Source: Methylobacterium sp. R2-1
GTDB lineage: Bacteria; Pseudomonadota; Alphaproteobacteria; Rhizobiales; Beijerinckiaceae
Direction of reading: 5' to 3'
Assembly (NCBI RefSeq): GCF_014191355.1
Contig: NZ_JACHWM010000013.1
Location: 155,958 to 219,957, forward strand
Length of the DNA stretch: 64,000 nt
Shown here one piece after another: positions 34,061-43,238 of the stretch. The notes under the pieces were generated by a model. That model did no database searches. It was not told the origin of the DNA and worked only from the letters and a program-made list of their open reading frames with translations. The stretch's first letter is position 1, and each line of letters opens with the position of its first letter. Made by a program: the position numbers and the translations under genes.

Positions 34061-35809
34061 TCAGAGCTGGAACAGCCAGTTCGAGACGAGCAGCACGACG
34101 ACGCCCGCGAGAAGCGTCAGGTAGGGAAGGAGGCCGGCCCGCCGTTTCGATGCCGCACCGTCGGGGCCGACGTGGAGATCCGCGAACATCGTCTCGGGAA
34201 ACTTGCCGCCGTCCTGGATGTAATGGCGGAAGCAGAAGACCGGGATGATCATCGCAGCCGTGATCAGACCGGCCCAGAGCGCCACGGGGTTCCAGACCTT
34301 CGCGCCGGCGCCCATGAAGACGACGTTGACGAACGCGAACACGCCTCCGAGCACCAGCACCAGGGTGGGCGCCCGATAGGGCCGCGGAACGTGAGGCGAG
34401 TCGATCCGGTGGATCCAGGCCGAATTCAGATTGAGGAAGTTGAAGATGATATAGCCGCAATTCGACACGGCCAGGATGAAGAAGAAGCTCGTCGCATCCG
34501 CGCAGGCGATCGACAGGATCACGAGGTTGAAGACGAGATCGGTCCACATGGCCCGGGTCGGCGCGCCGTGCTCGTTGACGTGGCTGAGGTAGCGCGGCAG
34601 CCAGCCGTCGACCGAGCCCTGGTAGAGCGTGCGCGAGGAGCCCGCCATCGCCGTCATGATGCACAGGATCAGGGCGAGGATCATCAGCATCACGAGGGCG
34701 TTCTCGATGATCGGTCCGCCACCGACCATGTGGGCGAGCGCCGCCGCGACCCCCGAACCGTCGACCACCGACGGCTCCAGCATGCCCTCGACGCCGAGCA
34801 TGCTCTGGAAGGTGAACGGCACGAGCGTGAACAGGACGAGGCAGAGCAGGCCGGAGTAGAAGATCGCCTTGAACGTGTCCTTGGCCGGATCGCGGAACTC
34901 GCTGGTGTAGCAGACGGCCGTCTCGAAGCCGTAGGTCGACCACGCGGCGATGAACATGCCGCCGAGCACAAGCGTCCAGCCCGCGATGTTCCATGCCCCC
35001 GGGGCCGGCGTGTTCGGGGCCGCCAGGGGAACGAGCGGCGTGAAGTTGGCCCAGTTCACACCGTGGATGACGAGCGGCACCACGCCGACGATGAACATGG
35101 GGATGATGACCAACAGCCCGATATACTTCTGCACGCTGGCCGTGCCGAGGATGCCGCGGTGCTGCACCGCGAAGGTGGCCAGCATCAGCGCGGCGCCGAT
35201 GAAGAATGCCGTGTTGAAGGAGAGGGATACGGACCCGAGCGTCGTCTGGAACAGGGTCCAGCTCCGGATGGCCGGCGTCAGAGCCGCGATCGCTGCGGCC
35301 GTCTTGTCGGCATCGGCCATCTGCAGGCTCGCCCCGTGTTCCGCCAGCCACTGCACGACCGCCGGGGAGGTCGCGGTGGGCTGCGGGGCCAGGGCATTCA
35401 GGATGTAGGAGGCCGCGATCGAGCAGCCGAGCGACAGAACCGGGGTCCAGGCGAACCAGTTGCACCAGACCGAGAGTGGGGCGATGAGCTTGGAATAGCG
35501 CACCCAGGCCGCCGCGCCGTAGATCGAGGCACCGCCTGACTTGTTGGGGAAGAGGCCCGCGATCTCGGCGTAGGTGAAGGACTGGATGAGGCCCATGATC
35601 ATGGACAGGGTCCAGATCAGGAATGCGAGCTTTCCGGTGTTGCCCGCGATGCCGCCCACCGAGAACAGGACAAGGGCCGGGACGCCGCTGGCAACCCAGA
35701 ACGCGCCCGTCCAGTTGATGCTTCGGTGCAGCCGGCCGTCCTCCACTGGGGCTGCGCCGGCCGGGTAATCAACCAGCGGTTTGGCTACGGATGTCAAACC
35801 TGTGCTCAT
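34061..35809 (-). CDS. APC superfamily amino acid/amine permease
   Basis: 582 residues, about twelve to fourteen membrane helices. The APC signature region is present: GGIAGNTGKLAFLIWTLSM, QSFTYAEIAGLFPNKSGG and later SSRTLYQGSVDGWLPRYLSH. A large loop between helices (near QMADADKTAAAIAALTP) is unusual. Its place between tdm and the dimethylamine genes suggests uptake of methylated amines or an amine-derived amino acid such as gamma-glutamylmethylamide. GGGGGAGG precedes the ATG by 7 bases, a strong ribosome site. Confidence 0.82.
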   Translation of the reverse strand: MSTGLTSVAKPLVDYPAGAAPVEDGRLHRSINWTGAFWVASGVPALVLFSVGGIAGNTGKLAFLIWTLSMIMGLIQSFTYAEIAGLFPNKSGGASIYGAAAWVRYSKLIAPLSVWCNWFAWTPVLSLGCSIAASYILNALAPQPTATSPAVVQWLAEHGASLQMADADKTAAAIAALTPAIRSWTLFQTTLGSVSLSFNTAFFIGAALMLATFAVQHRGILGTASVQKYIGLLVIIPMFIVGVVPLVIHGVNWANFTPLVPLAAPNTPAPGAWNIAGWTLVLGGMFIAAWSTYGFETAVCYTSEFRDPAKDTFKAIFYSGLLCLVLFTLVPFTFQSMLGVEGMLEPSVVDGSGVAAALAHMVGGGPIIENALVMLMILALILCIMTAMAGSSRTLYQGSVDGWLPRYLSHVNEHGAPTRAMWTDLVFNLVILSIACADATSFFFILAVSNCGYIIFNFLNLNSAWIHRIDSPHVPRPYRAPTLVLVLGGVFAFVNVVFMGAGAKVWNPVALWAGLITAAMIIPVFCFRHYIQDGGKFPETMFADLHVGPDGAASKRRAGLLPYLTLLAGVVVLLVSNWLFQL

Positions 35810-36157
35810 TATGAGCCTCCCCCAGTTGCGCTAAAAGCATTCCCAAATAGCGAAGCCCGAATGTCTTGGTGTCGGCCGGATCGGAACTGAGAAGCCGACA
35901 TGTGCGGGCTATCCAGTCCCTGTCGCGACCTCTCTTTGAGGCCAACGGCCGATCTTTGTTGGAAATATTTTATTCTGTCAGGAAATTATTGCGTCTCCCA
36001 AGCTTTGCTGTCAATCGGGCTGTAGGTACTATCTTCAAATTTCTTTGATTTCCGCAAAGATGTGCATAATATTGCATTTTCTAACTGATAATTACAGTTA
36101 AAATTCAGAATTGGAGCATCTCAGGTGCGCGGTACGACTTGGAAAACTTGGGGCGCG
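35810..36157. other. intergenic with AT-rich control region and palindrome
   Basis: 348 bases between tdm and the permease gene, both on the minus strand. The part 35990-36110 is AT-rich and contains TAACTG-ATAATTA-CAGTTA at 36082-36100, a perfect 6-bp dyad. It may be the promoter/operator region of the permease gene or the end of the tdm transcript. Confidence 0.5.
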
Positions 36158-38545
36158 TTACGCGGGTACGCCCGCGGTCGCGGTCCTGTCCGGTGCCGCC
36201 GCCTCGCCGAGCGTCGTCCCGGCTGGGATCACAGGAGGTTCCTCCGCGCGGACCCGCGTCTTCTTGGGGTCGAAATGCGGGAAGCTCACGATCGTCGCGG
36301 CGATACGCTTGCGATGGCCGTCGAGCTTGCCGATCTCAACCTGTCGGCCCTCGTCGGCCGCGGTGACCTCCAGACGGGCGAGCGCGATCGTCTTTCCGAG
36401 GACGGGGGATCGGGTGGCACTGGTGATCACGCCGACCTGTATGCGGCCGTCGTAGACGGGATCGCCGTGCCCGATATCCTCGTTGCCGGAGATGTCGAGG
36501 CCGACGAGCCGACGATGGGGATTGTCGCGCCGACGGTAGATCGCCTCGGAGCCGACGAAGGGATCCGGCTTGTCCTTGGGCACGGTGAAGCCGATGCCCG
36601 CCTCGAACGGATCGGTCTGGTCGCAGAAGTCGTAGCCGGCGAACACCAGCCCGGCCTCGATGCGCAGCATGTCGAGGGCGGCCAGTCCCATCGGCAGCAA
36701 TCCATGCGGCTGCCCGGCCGCCATGATGGCATCCCATACCTTCGGGGCCCGACTCGGATGACACCACACCTCGAAGCCGAGTTCGCCGGTATAGCCGGTT
36801 CGCGAGACCACGACCGGGATGCCGTCGATCCGCCCTACGGTGAAGCGGAACCACTTCAGTTCGTCGATCGTCGGCTCCTGCAGGGGCGTCACGACCAGAG
36901 AGGACAGGATCGCGCGCGATTTCGGGCCCTGGACGGCAACGTTGTGCAACTGGTCCGTGGAGCTCTTGATCCACACCTTGAGACCGTGTTCCTCGGCGAG
37001 CTTGCGCAGCCAGATCCCCGAATAGTCATCGCCGCAAACCCAGCGGAAATTGTGCTGCCCCAAGCGGAACAGTGTCCCGTCATCGATCATGCCGCCGTGC
37101 GGATTGCACATGGCGGTGTAGACGATCTGGTTGACGGCGAGCTTCCGGACGTTGCGTGGCAACGCAAGTTGCATCAACGCCTCGGCATCCGGGCCGATCA
37201 CCTCGAACTTGCGCAACGCCGACAGGTCCATCAGCGTCGCCCACTCCCGGCAGGCCCAGTATTCCTCGATCGGTCCGGCCGTATTGAAGCAGGTTGGAAC
37301 CCAGAACCCGCGGTAGTCCTCGAACTTTCGTGTCAGGGCTGAGGTGCGCGGGTGGAAGCCCGACTCGCGGGTCAGGCGCGGCTCGGCGTCGGGGGTCATG
37401 CGGTGGCTCATACCCTTGGGGAAAGCGGCCGCGGCATCGTAGACGCGGACATGGATGTCCGTCGGTTCCCACCCGTTGGCAGGGTCGATGTCGTCGGCGC
37501 ACGATGATGTGGCGCAGACCAGGTCCGTCAGCGCGCGCAGCAGCACATAGTCGCCGGGCCGCGACCACGGCTCGTCGAGAGTGATCCGGTCGTCGGCCCC
37601 CGGAATGGTGTTGTAGAAGAAATTGATCGCAGGCCAGCCCTTGCGCGGCTGCACGCCATAGGCATCCAGTACGTCATTAAAGTTGTCGGTGCAGTTGGAA
37701 TGTCCTGGGTAGCCCATATCCTCGTAATACTTCGCGGAACAGGCGAGCATGAAGGTGTCGTGCCGGCCGACCGTGTCCTGAATCACCTCGACGAGGGGAT
37801 GCATCCGCGCGTCGAAATACTTCGAATGCAGGCCGGGCTTGGGCGCGGACGAGCCCATGAGGGTCCGGGTCGTCGTTGCGTCGAGACCGTATTCGCGGCC
37901 CTCGGCGAGCTCCTTCGCGTCGAAGGCCAGGAAATCCGCGCATTGTCGGCCATCGACGTCGATGATCTGAATGTATTGTCCTGCCTTGACCGTGTAGGCC
38001 GCCGCGGTCGCCGCCTTGACCCTCAGGTCGAGAACCGGCGGCACGAGCGGCGGCGGGGCACGACCCTTGAGGTCCGCGGCGGGTTCGATTTCCACGCGCA
38101 GATCGGTCGGCGCATCCTGTGCGCTCGGCTGCATCGCGGAGCCGGGGACGACGAGGACGCAGACGGTTTCGGCCGAGCTTGTCGCATCGAACGAACCTCC
38201 CGGCGCCGAGCCTTCGGCGAAAATTACGTGCCGCTCGAGGTCCGACAGCCTGAGACCGCGCGCCGCCAGAGTCGCCTCGACCATTGCAGCATTCGCTGCG
38301 TCCGCAGGGCCCTGCCCCGTCGCTGGCCCTTTATCGCGTGACGGGAACGACGGCGCGCCGATCGCTCCGGGCTGGACATAGAGGAGGGCCGGCTGAAGCC
38401 CTTCGGGATCGATGATCCGCAGGCGGTCGCCCGCCTGGAGCTCGAAGAAGCAATGCGAGCCGCCACGAGCGGCGAGGACCATCTTGCCGGTTGAAGGCAG
38501 ATCGTTGGGCGCCGCGGACGATGGTTGCAGCCAGATGTGGTTCAT
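36158..38545 (-). CDS. tdm: trimethylamine N-oxide demethylase Tdm
   Basis: 795 residues. N-terminal half is DUF1989, C-terminal half (from about residue 395) a GcvT-like tetrahydrofolate domain with VVVSRTGYTGELGFEVW. It splits TMAO to dimethylamine and formaldehyde and can hand the C1 unit to tetrahydrofolate. Cys269, Cys285 and Cys349 have spacings of 16 and 64, identical to the zinc ligands I recall for Methylocella silvestris Tdm (263/279/343), so the zinc site is intact. It lies 60 bases downstream of tmm on the same strand, the usual pair. GAGGA precedes the ATG. Confidence 0.93.
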   Translation of the reverse strand: MNHIWLQPSSAAPNDLPSTGKMVLAARGGSHCFFELQAGDRLRIIDPEGLQPALLYVQPGAIGAPSFPSRDKGPATGQGPADAANAAMVEATLAARGLRLSDLERHVIFAEGSAPGGSFDATSSAETVCVLVVPGSAMQPSAQDAPTDLRVEIEPAADLKGRAPPPLVPPVLDLRVKAATAAAYTVKAGQYIQIIDVDGRQCADFLAFDAKELAEGREYGLDATTTRTLMGSSAPKPGLHSKYFDARMHPLVEVIQDTVGRHDTFMLACSAKYYEDMGYPGHSNCTDNFNDVLDAYGVQPRKGWPAINFFYNTIPGADDRITLDEPWSRPGDYVLLRALTDLVCATSSCADDIDPANGWEPTDIHVRVYDAAAAFPKGMSHRMTPDAEPRLTRESGFHPRTSALTRKFEDYRGFWVPTCFNTAGPIEEYWACREWATLMDLSALRKFEVIGPDAEALMQLALPRNVRKLAVNQIVYTAMCNPHGGMIDDGTLFRLGQHNFRWVCGDDYSGIWLRKLAEEHGLKVWIKSSTDQLHNVAVQGPKSRAILSSLVVTPLQEPTIDELKWFRFTVGRIDGIPVVVSRTGYTGELGFEVWCHPSRAPKVWDAIMAAGQPHGLLPMGLAALDMLRIEAGLVFAGYDFCDQTDPFEAGIGFTVPKDKPDPFVGSEAIYRRRDNPHRRLVGLDISGNEDIGHGDPVYDGRIQVGVITSATRSPVLGKTIALARLEVTAADEGRQVEIGKLDGHRKRIAATIVSFPHFDPKKTRVRAEEPPVIPAGTTLGEAAAPDRTATAGVPA

Positions 38546-38605
38546 TGCTTGTCCTCAAGCGTAGGGTGCCGGATGACGCGGGAGCTCCGGCGCCCCCGTG
38601 CCACG

Positions 38606-39964
38606 TCATTCCGCCGCCTGGGGCAGGTCCATGAAGGCTTCCAGCGAGTCGTCCATCGCCTTCATCCAAGTCGTGTGATGGGGCGGCGACAGCGTTCCCG
38701 TAATCGTCGAACGGTAAGACCGATCCCGATAGGTCAGGATGCCCTCCATCTTGTGGTGCTCCCACTCCTTGAAGAGGGCTGCAACTTTGTCGACGTCGAG
38801 GTGCGGGTAGTCGGTGGCTTGGAGAAGCTCGCGAACATACTCGGTCTGGAAATCGATTGCCTCGAAAGGATTGGTGATCGTGTCTTGATCAGCGAGCCAC
38901 TTGGCGATGTCGGCCGCCTGATCCTCGCGGCTCGGGAGGGAGATACGACCCATGATGACGTCCCGGGCGTACCACGCCTGAGCATCGAACATGTTGTAAG
39001 TGTAATACTGGTCCTGCATCCCGAGATAGATCAGCTTCGGGTTGGGCAGCCAGAATATGCCCTTGTACAAATTTGCCGGGTAAAGGCAGTTATGCGTCTT
39101 GAGACGCAGATCATCCGGCAGGAATGGGTAGGCGTGCTGGTATCCCGTACAGAGGATGACGGCATCGAACTCGGCCTGCGTGCCATCCTTGAAGAAGGCC
39201 GTCCGGCCTCGGAACTCGGTCACGAGGGGCTTCTCGACGAAGCCCTCGGGCCAGTCGAAGCCCATCGGCTTCGTTCGATAGCTGAACGTGATCGATTGAG
39301 CGCCGTACTTGATGCATTGCGTGCCGATGTCCTCGGCCGAATAGCTCGAGCCGATCATGAGAAGCCGTTTCCCGGCGAACTCGTCGGCGACGCGAAAATC
39401 ATGGGCATGCATCACGCGCCCTGGGAAATGTTCGATGCCCTCGAAATGTGGAACGTTGGGAACCGAGAAATGGCCGTTCGCGACGACCACGAAATCGAAC
39501 TCCTCGACCTGATGCGTATCAGTAATGAGGTCTTTCGCGGTGACTGTGAACTTGCGACTTTCCTCGGAGTAGCTGACCCAGCGGACCGGCGTCTTGAAAC
39601 GGATGTACTTGCGTACGTCGCTGCGCTCGACGCGCCCAGCGATGTAGTCGTGCAGGACGGCGCGCGGCGGATAGGACGGAATGGGTCGACCGAAGTGCCG
39701 CTCGAAGGGATAGTCGGCGAATTCCAGACATTCCTTCGGACCGTTCGACCACAGATACCGGTACATGCTGCCGTGGACCGGTTCGCCGCTCTCATCGAGA
39801 CCGGTCCGCCAGGTGTAGTTCCACAGCCCTCCCCAATTCGCCTGCTTTTCGAAGCAGACGATCTCGGGGATGTCGGCGCCCGCCTGCCTTGCCGTCTCGA
39901 AAGCTCGCAACTGGGCCAAGCCGCTGGGACCGGCACCGATAATGGCGATACGCGTCCTGGTCAT
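38606..39964 (-). CDS. tmm: trimethylamine monooxygenase Tmm (flavin-containing monooxygenase)
   Basis: 452 residues. FAD motif GAGPSG at 10-15, NADPH motif in LMIGSSYSAED, the flavin-monooxygenase fingerprint FPGRVMHAHDF, and C-terminal HHTTWMKAMDDSLEAF. GSSYSAED contains the Tyr used by bacterial Tmm in its two-step cycle (Tyr207 in Ruegeria, recalled). It oxidises trimethylamine, and often other methylated amines or sulfides, to N-oxides with NADPH and oxygen. ATG 39964 is favoured, with GGTGGGG in front; an in-frame GTG lies 12 bases upstream. Divergent from a LuxR-type gene. Confidence 0.95.
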   Translation of the reverse strand: MTRTRIAIIGAGPSGLAQLRAFETARQAGADIPEIVCFEKQANWGGLWNYTWRTGLDESGEPVHGSMYRYLWSNGPKECLEFADYPFERHFGRPIPSYPPRAVLHDYIAGRVERSDVRKYIRFKTPVRWVSYSEESRKFTVTAKDLITDTHQVEEFDFVVVANGHFSVPNVPHFEGIEHFPGRVMHAHDFRVADEFAGKRLLMIGSSYSAEDIGTQCIKYGAQSITFSYRTKPMGFDWPEGFVEKPLVTEFRGRTAFFKDGTQAEFDAVILCTGYQHAYPFLPDDLRLKTHNCLYPANLYKGIFWLPNPKLIYLGMQDQYYTYNMFDAQAWYARDVIMGRISLPSREDQAADIAKWLADQDTITNPFEAIDFQTEYVRELLQATDYPHLDVDKVAALFKEWEHHKMEGILTYRDRSYRSTITGTLSPPHHTTWMKAMDDSLEAFMDLPQAAE

Positions 39965-40388
39965 TTCAAACCCCACCTTTGGTCTTGATCCGAAACCGGC
40001 GCATGTCTCGACTGATACAAACGTCTGGACGTGCCGCGTCTCTGGATTGACAGCTCATCGCGGATCGGAAGGTTTGACGGTCTGGGAACGACCTCGCCCT
40101 GAGCCAAGCGCCTCAGGCTTCTCGTCGCCGTCGGAGCGATGCATCACGCCATGCTGGATCGCCCTGTCGGCGCGGCATTGGATGGCGTCCGCGACGCCGC
40201 ATTATGATGCAACATCCTTCCCTTTCCCCGCCTATCTTGATAAGTAAATTTCTAAACTCGGGGGAAACAGCGACGCAATGGTGACTGTTGGCACTATCCA
40301 ATGTGTGCCGTTTTGATGGGCAGCCGGCCTGCTCTGGCCTGGCGCAGCCGTGCCCCCGGGCTGCTCGTCATTTAAGCATCGCCCGGTG

Positions 40389-40412
40389 GCGACAGATCGC
40401 CGGATCTGTCGC
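40389..40412. promoter_or_regulatory. perfect 24-bp palindrome in the tmm/luxR divergent region
   Basis: GCGACAGATC-GCCG-GATCTGTCGC: two 10-bp arms with a 4-base centre. It lies about 420 bases upstream of tmm and 124 before the regulator start. It could be an operator of the LuxR-type protein, or a strong RNA hairpin in its leader. The remaining 39965-40535 interval holds no gene that I can support. Confidence 0.6.
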
Positions 40413-40535
40413 AAAGCTGCGAATGCCGTTGCATTGACTTCAAAATCGGGCATGCAGCATGCGGCAGCTGGGGGTTGTCGGCTGAGTTCAAGTCTTGAGC
40501 CGAATCGCGGTCGCATGGCCAGAGCAGGTGTTGCG

Positions 40536-41591
40536 ATGAGTATTGAATATACGCACAGTGCGTCGATCAAGCTGACGGACGAAAGGTGGTACCAGGCGCT
40601 TGGTGAGGTGGCGGCCTCAATCGGCACCCCGCGTTTTCACCAGCATCTTCTCTCTCTTTTCATGAAGTCTGTCAGCAATGATGCTGGTTGGATTATCAGG
40701 TATTCCCGCGTATCTCCCCCAGACGTTTTCCATACGTTTGGTGTTCCGCAGTCAGTCGTAGAATTTTATAACGACAAGTGCCTACATATCGACCCGTTTT
40801 CCCTGCTCTGGAAGAATACGGCGCAAACAGGTGTCCTCACTCTCTCGGAGCTCAATAAGACAAATGCGGAATCCGTGATATATAGCGATGTCTTTCGTCC
40901 GGGAGCGAATGTCATGGACGAACTCGGCATGTTTTTTCCGACTGTGGGGCATTGCTGCTTCGGTCTCTTCCTCGAGCGTGAGCGCGGCTTCTTCTCCCGG
41001 TCCGATATCCGGCGTGCGGAACTGATTTTTCCAGCACTTGAAGGTCTGCACCGCAGCCACCTCGGTGTCTTGTTCAATTCGCTGCAATATACGGAAGACA
41101 GCGAGGCTGGCGATCTGACGAGCAGGCCCACCTTGATACGCGATCACCGAAAATTCGACGTCTTCTCCAATAATTCTTGGAAGCAGGCTTTGGAGGAGGA
41201 TGAGACCATCCTGCCACTTCTCGAAGCGTTCGATCCAATCAGGGGCGTGCAGAGCCTCTATTCCCGCGACTATATCCTGACCTCGGACGCGTTCGATCGC
41301 GGCTTCTCATTGGCGCCGGGCGGACGGATCTTCATGCTGCAGCCGCGCGGCTCGCGCCAAGAGGAAGAGGTCGACCAACATCGTGCCGCCGAAATCCTCG
41401 CGACGCTGACGCGGCGCGAGCGGGACATCCTCAGCCTGACGATGAATGGCCGAAGCACGGGCCAGATCGCCCAGCACCTCGAGATCAGCAAGGGAACTGT
41501 CAAGAATTGCAAGCTGCGCCTCTATCGCAAGGCGGGCGTGAGCGCAGAACGCGACCTCATCCGGATGTTCGGAAAGCTCTTCATCCCGTGA
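40536..41591 (+). CDS. LuxR-type transcriptional regulator
   Basis: 351 residues from ATG 40536, which has AGCAGG 7 bases upstream. The C-terminal helix-turn-helix LTRRERDILSLTMNGRSTGQIAQHLEISKGTVKNCKLRLYRKAG (residues about 285-335) is the LuxR/FixJ class. The N-terminal 250 residues show no receiver Asp pattern and no clear autoinducer-domain motif; it may bind a small ligand. It is divergent from tmm-tdm, so control of methylated-amine genes is the natural proposal. Base composition is a little lower in GC than the amine genes. Confidence 0.82.
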   Translation: MSIEYTHSASIKLTDERWYQALGEVAASIGTPRFHQHLLSLFMKSVSNDAGWIIRYSRVSPPDVFHTFGVPQSVVEFYNDKCLHIDPFSLLWKNTAQTGVLTLSELNKTNAESVIYSDVFRPGANVMDELGMFFPTVGHCCFGLFLERERGFFSRSDIRRAELIFPALEGLHRSHLGVLFNSLQYTEDSEAGDLTSRPTLIRDHRKFDVFSNNSWKQALEEDETILPLLEAFDPIRGVQSLYSRDYILTSDAFDRGFSLAPGGRIFMLQPRGSRQEEEVDQHRAAEILATLTRRERDILSLTMNGRSTGQIAQHLEISKGTVKNCKLRLYRKAGVSAERDLIRMFGKLFIP

Positions 41592-41849
41592 GCCGGGCCT
41601 GTCCTGCTCGGGGAAGGCGAATGGATCCCCGTCGGGCCATCTTGGCCGCTCCGCTGTGTTCGGAGTCGGTACCGCCGGGTCGCTGACGCCGGCCGTCGCG
41701 CGAGCCTCGACGCCATGTGTCACCCGACGCGCGGCGTGAGAAAGGGCACCTTGCTGAGGCTACCGAGCACATCCGGCCGCGGAACGGCGGACTGAGCGCA
41801 TACTCCCGAGCGTTCGTGATTGTGAGTTCCACAATCCTGGGAGACCAAG

Positions 41850-42125
41850 TTGGCGGCCGTGAAACCCACATTTTCCGTCTTGACCGCAACAGCGTTGCTG
41901 AGCCTGTTCTTTATCTGCGGTGCCCATGCACAGCCGTCCTTCGGAAAGAACAGGCAAGTGGACGGTCTGCACCGTGTTGATCCACGAGGACGGCGGTTCG
42001 TCGATCCGGACGTCACCGACTCGCTCGGTCTGACGGGACCGGCAAGCGATCAGGTGCGCGGTCCCATTCATGATCAACGGATCGGCCGCGTGCGGCCGGG
42101 CAACCCGTCGCCCTCCGTCCGCTGA
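41850..42125 (+). CDS. small secreted hypothetical protein
   Basis: 91 residues from TTG 41850, which has GGGAG 6 bases upstream; GTG 41859 is an alternative. The signal peptide is clear (TFSVLTATALLSLFFICGAHA, about residues 7-27) followed by a mature part of about 60 polar residues without cysteines. No family recognised. It stands at the edge of a zone of decayed genes, so its own integrity is uncertain. Confidence 0.5.
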   Translation: MAAVKPTFSVLTATALLSLFFICGAHAQPSFGKNRQVDGLHRVDPRGRRFVDPDVTDSLGLTGPASDQVRGPIHDQRIGRVRPGNPSPSVR

Positions 42126-42156
42126 CAGCCCAGCTGTTCTCCTCGGTCGAGCCGGG

Positions 42157-43010
42157 TCAGGGGCCGCGGCAAGGTTCGAGGCAGGTTCGCCACGCTGCCC
42201 GCACGACCGCAAGGAATCGTCCGACCCCCGTCGTGAGGATCTCGGATTGCTGCGAGAGGCCCGAGGCCGAACTCAGCACCTGGCTTGCTGCCGCACCGGT
42301 GGCCTCCGCCGCGTCGGCCACACCGACAATCCCTTCCATCACCTCGCTGGTGCCTGCTGCGGCGTGGCTCACGTTGCCGGCGATCTCCTGAGTCGCAGCG
42401 CCCTCTGTTCGGCCTCGGTCTCGACGGAGCGACGAAGACTGTCGCGCAGACGGATGACTGCCTGACCCACGAGTCCGAGCTCGTCCCGGCGCTTGGCCTC
42501 CGGGACCGCCGCACCGTAATCGCCGTTTGCCATACCGTTGATGGACGAGGCGAGCGCGCGTGCCGGCGTTCCGACGAGCCTCCGGACGAGGACCACGAGA
42601 GCCCCGCAACTCGCAAGGATGCACAGGATGGCGCTGATGATCAGGATCGTCCGCGCGTGATCGGCGGCTGCCGACAGCGTCGCCGACGGAACTGCGACGA
42701 CCATGGCCCAACGATCGGCCGTTTCACTGGCCCGGATGGGCGAGGCGATGTAGTGCCAGATCTGACCGTCCGAGCCCGCGGCAGCGACAACCATCCGCGT
42801 TCCCGCTCCGATGGATTGGCGCGCCGCACGCGCTGCTGTCGGATCGATCGTATCCAAACGTTTGCCGGCCGCATTGGCGTTCGGATGGGACACCGTGATG
42901 CCGCTGGACGACATGATGGTGATGTAACCCGTATCGAGCGGCCGAACCGCTGCCAGCGATGTGCCCAGCGCACCGAGATCGATATCGACGCCGACCGCGA
43001 GGAAATCTTC
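42157..43010 (-). pseudogene. methyl-accepting chemotaxis protein remnant
   Basis: Reads, from high to low coordinates, the end of a dCache sensor domain (FLAVGVDIDLGALGTSLAAV ... WAMVVAVPSATL), a membrane helix (ILIISAILCILASCGALVVL) and HAMP (DYGAAVPEAKRRDELG). After ETEAEQ the frame jumps to the last residues of the signalling domain (EGAATQEIAGNVSHAAAGTS ... LTTGVGRFLAVVRAA). The roughly 250-residue signalling core is deleted and the N-terminus is missing, so no receptor is made. Confidence 0.85.
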
Positions 43011-43238
43011 GGCTCGGTCCTCGCGATCATCCCTTACACGGACGAGGGCGAGGCCGTGCGCATCGCCAATGATGCAGCACTCCTTCCTGCTGACCGCGGG
43101 CTGCGAGCTCTACGTCCTCTTCTACGCCCTGTGGGGCTGCCGGGCGAAGGTGCCGGCCGCCGACACGGCCGTTCCGCCCGCGGTTCGGCCTGCCGTGTCG
43201 TGACGCCGCCCGACTCGGGCGGAGAGGAGATCGGAGCG

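Noticed and set aside
43066..43203. Possible C-terminal helix of a lost transporter before the SMP-30 gene (FLLTAGCELYVLFYALWG)
   Set aside because: One hydrophobic stretch is not enough to name a transporter family; it may be such a remnant but cannot be supported.
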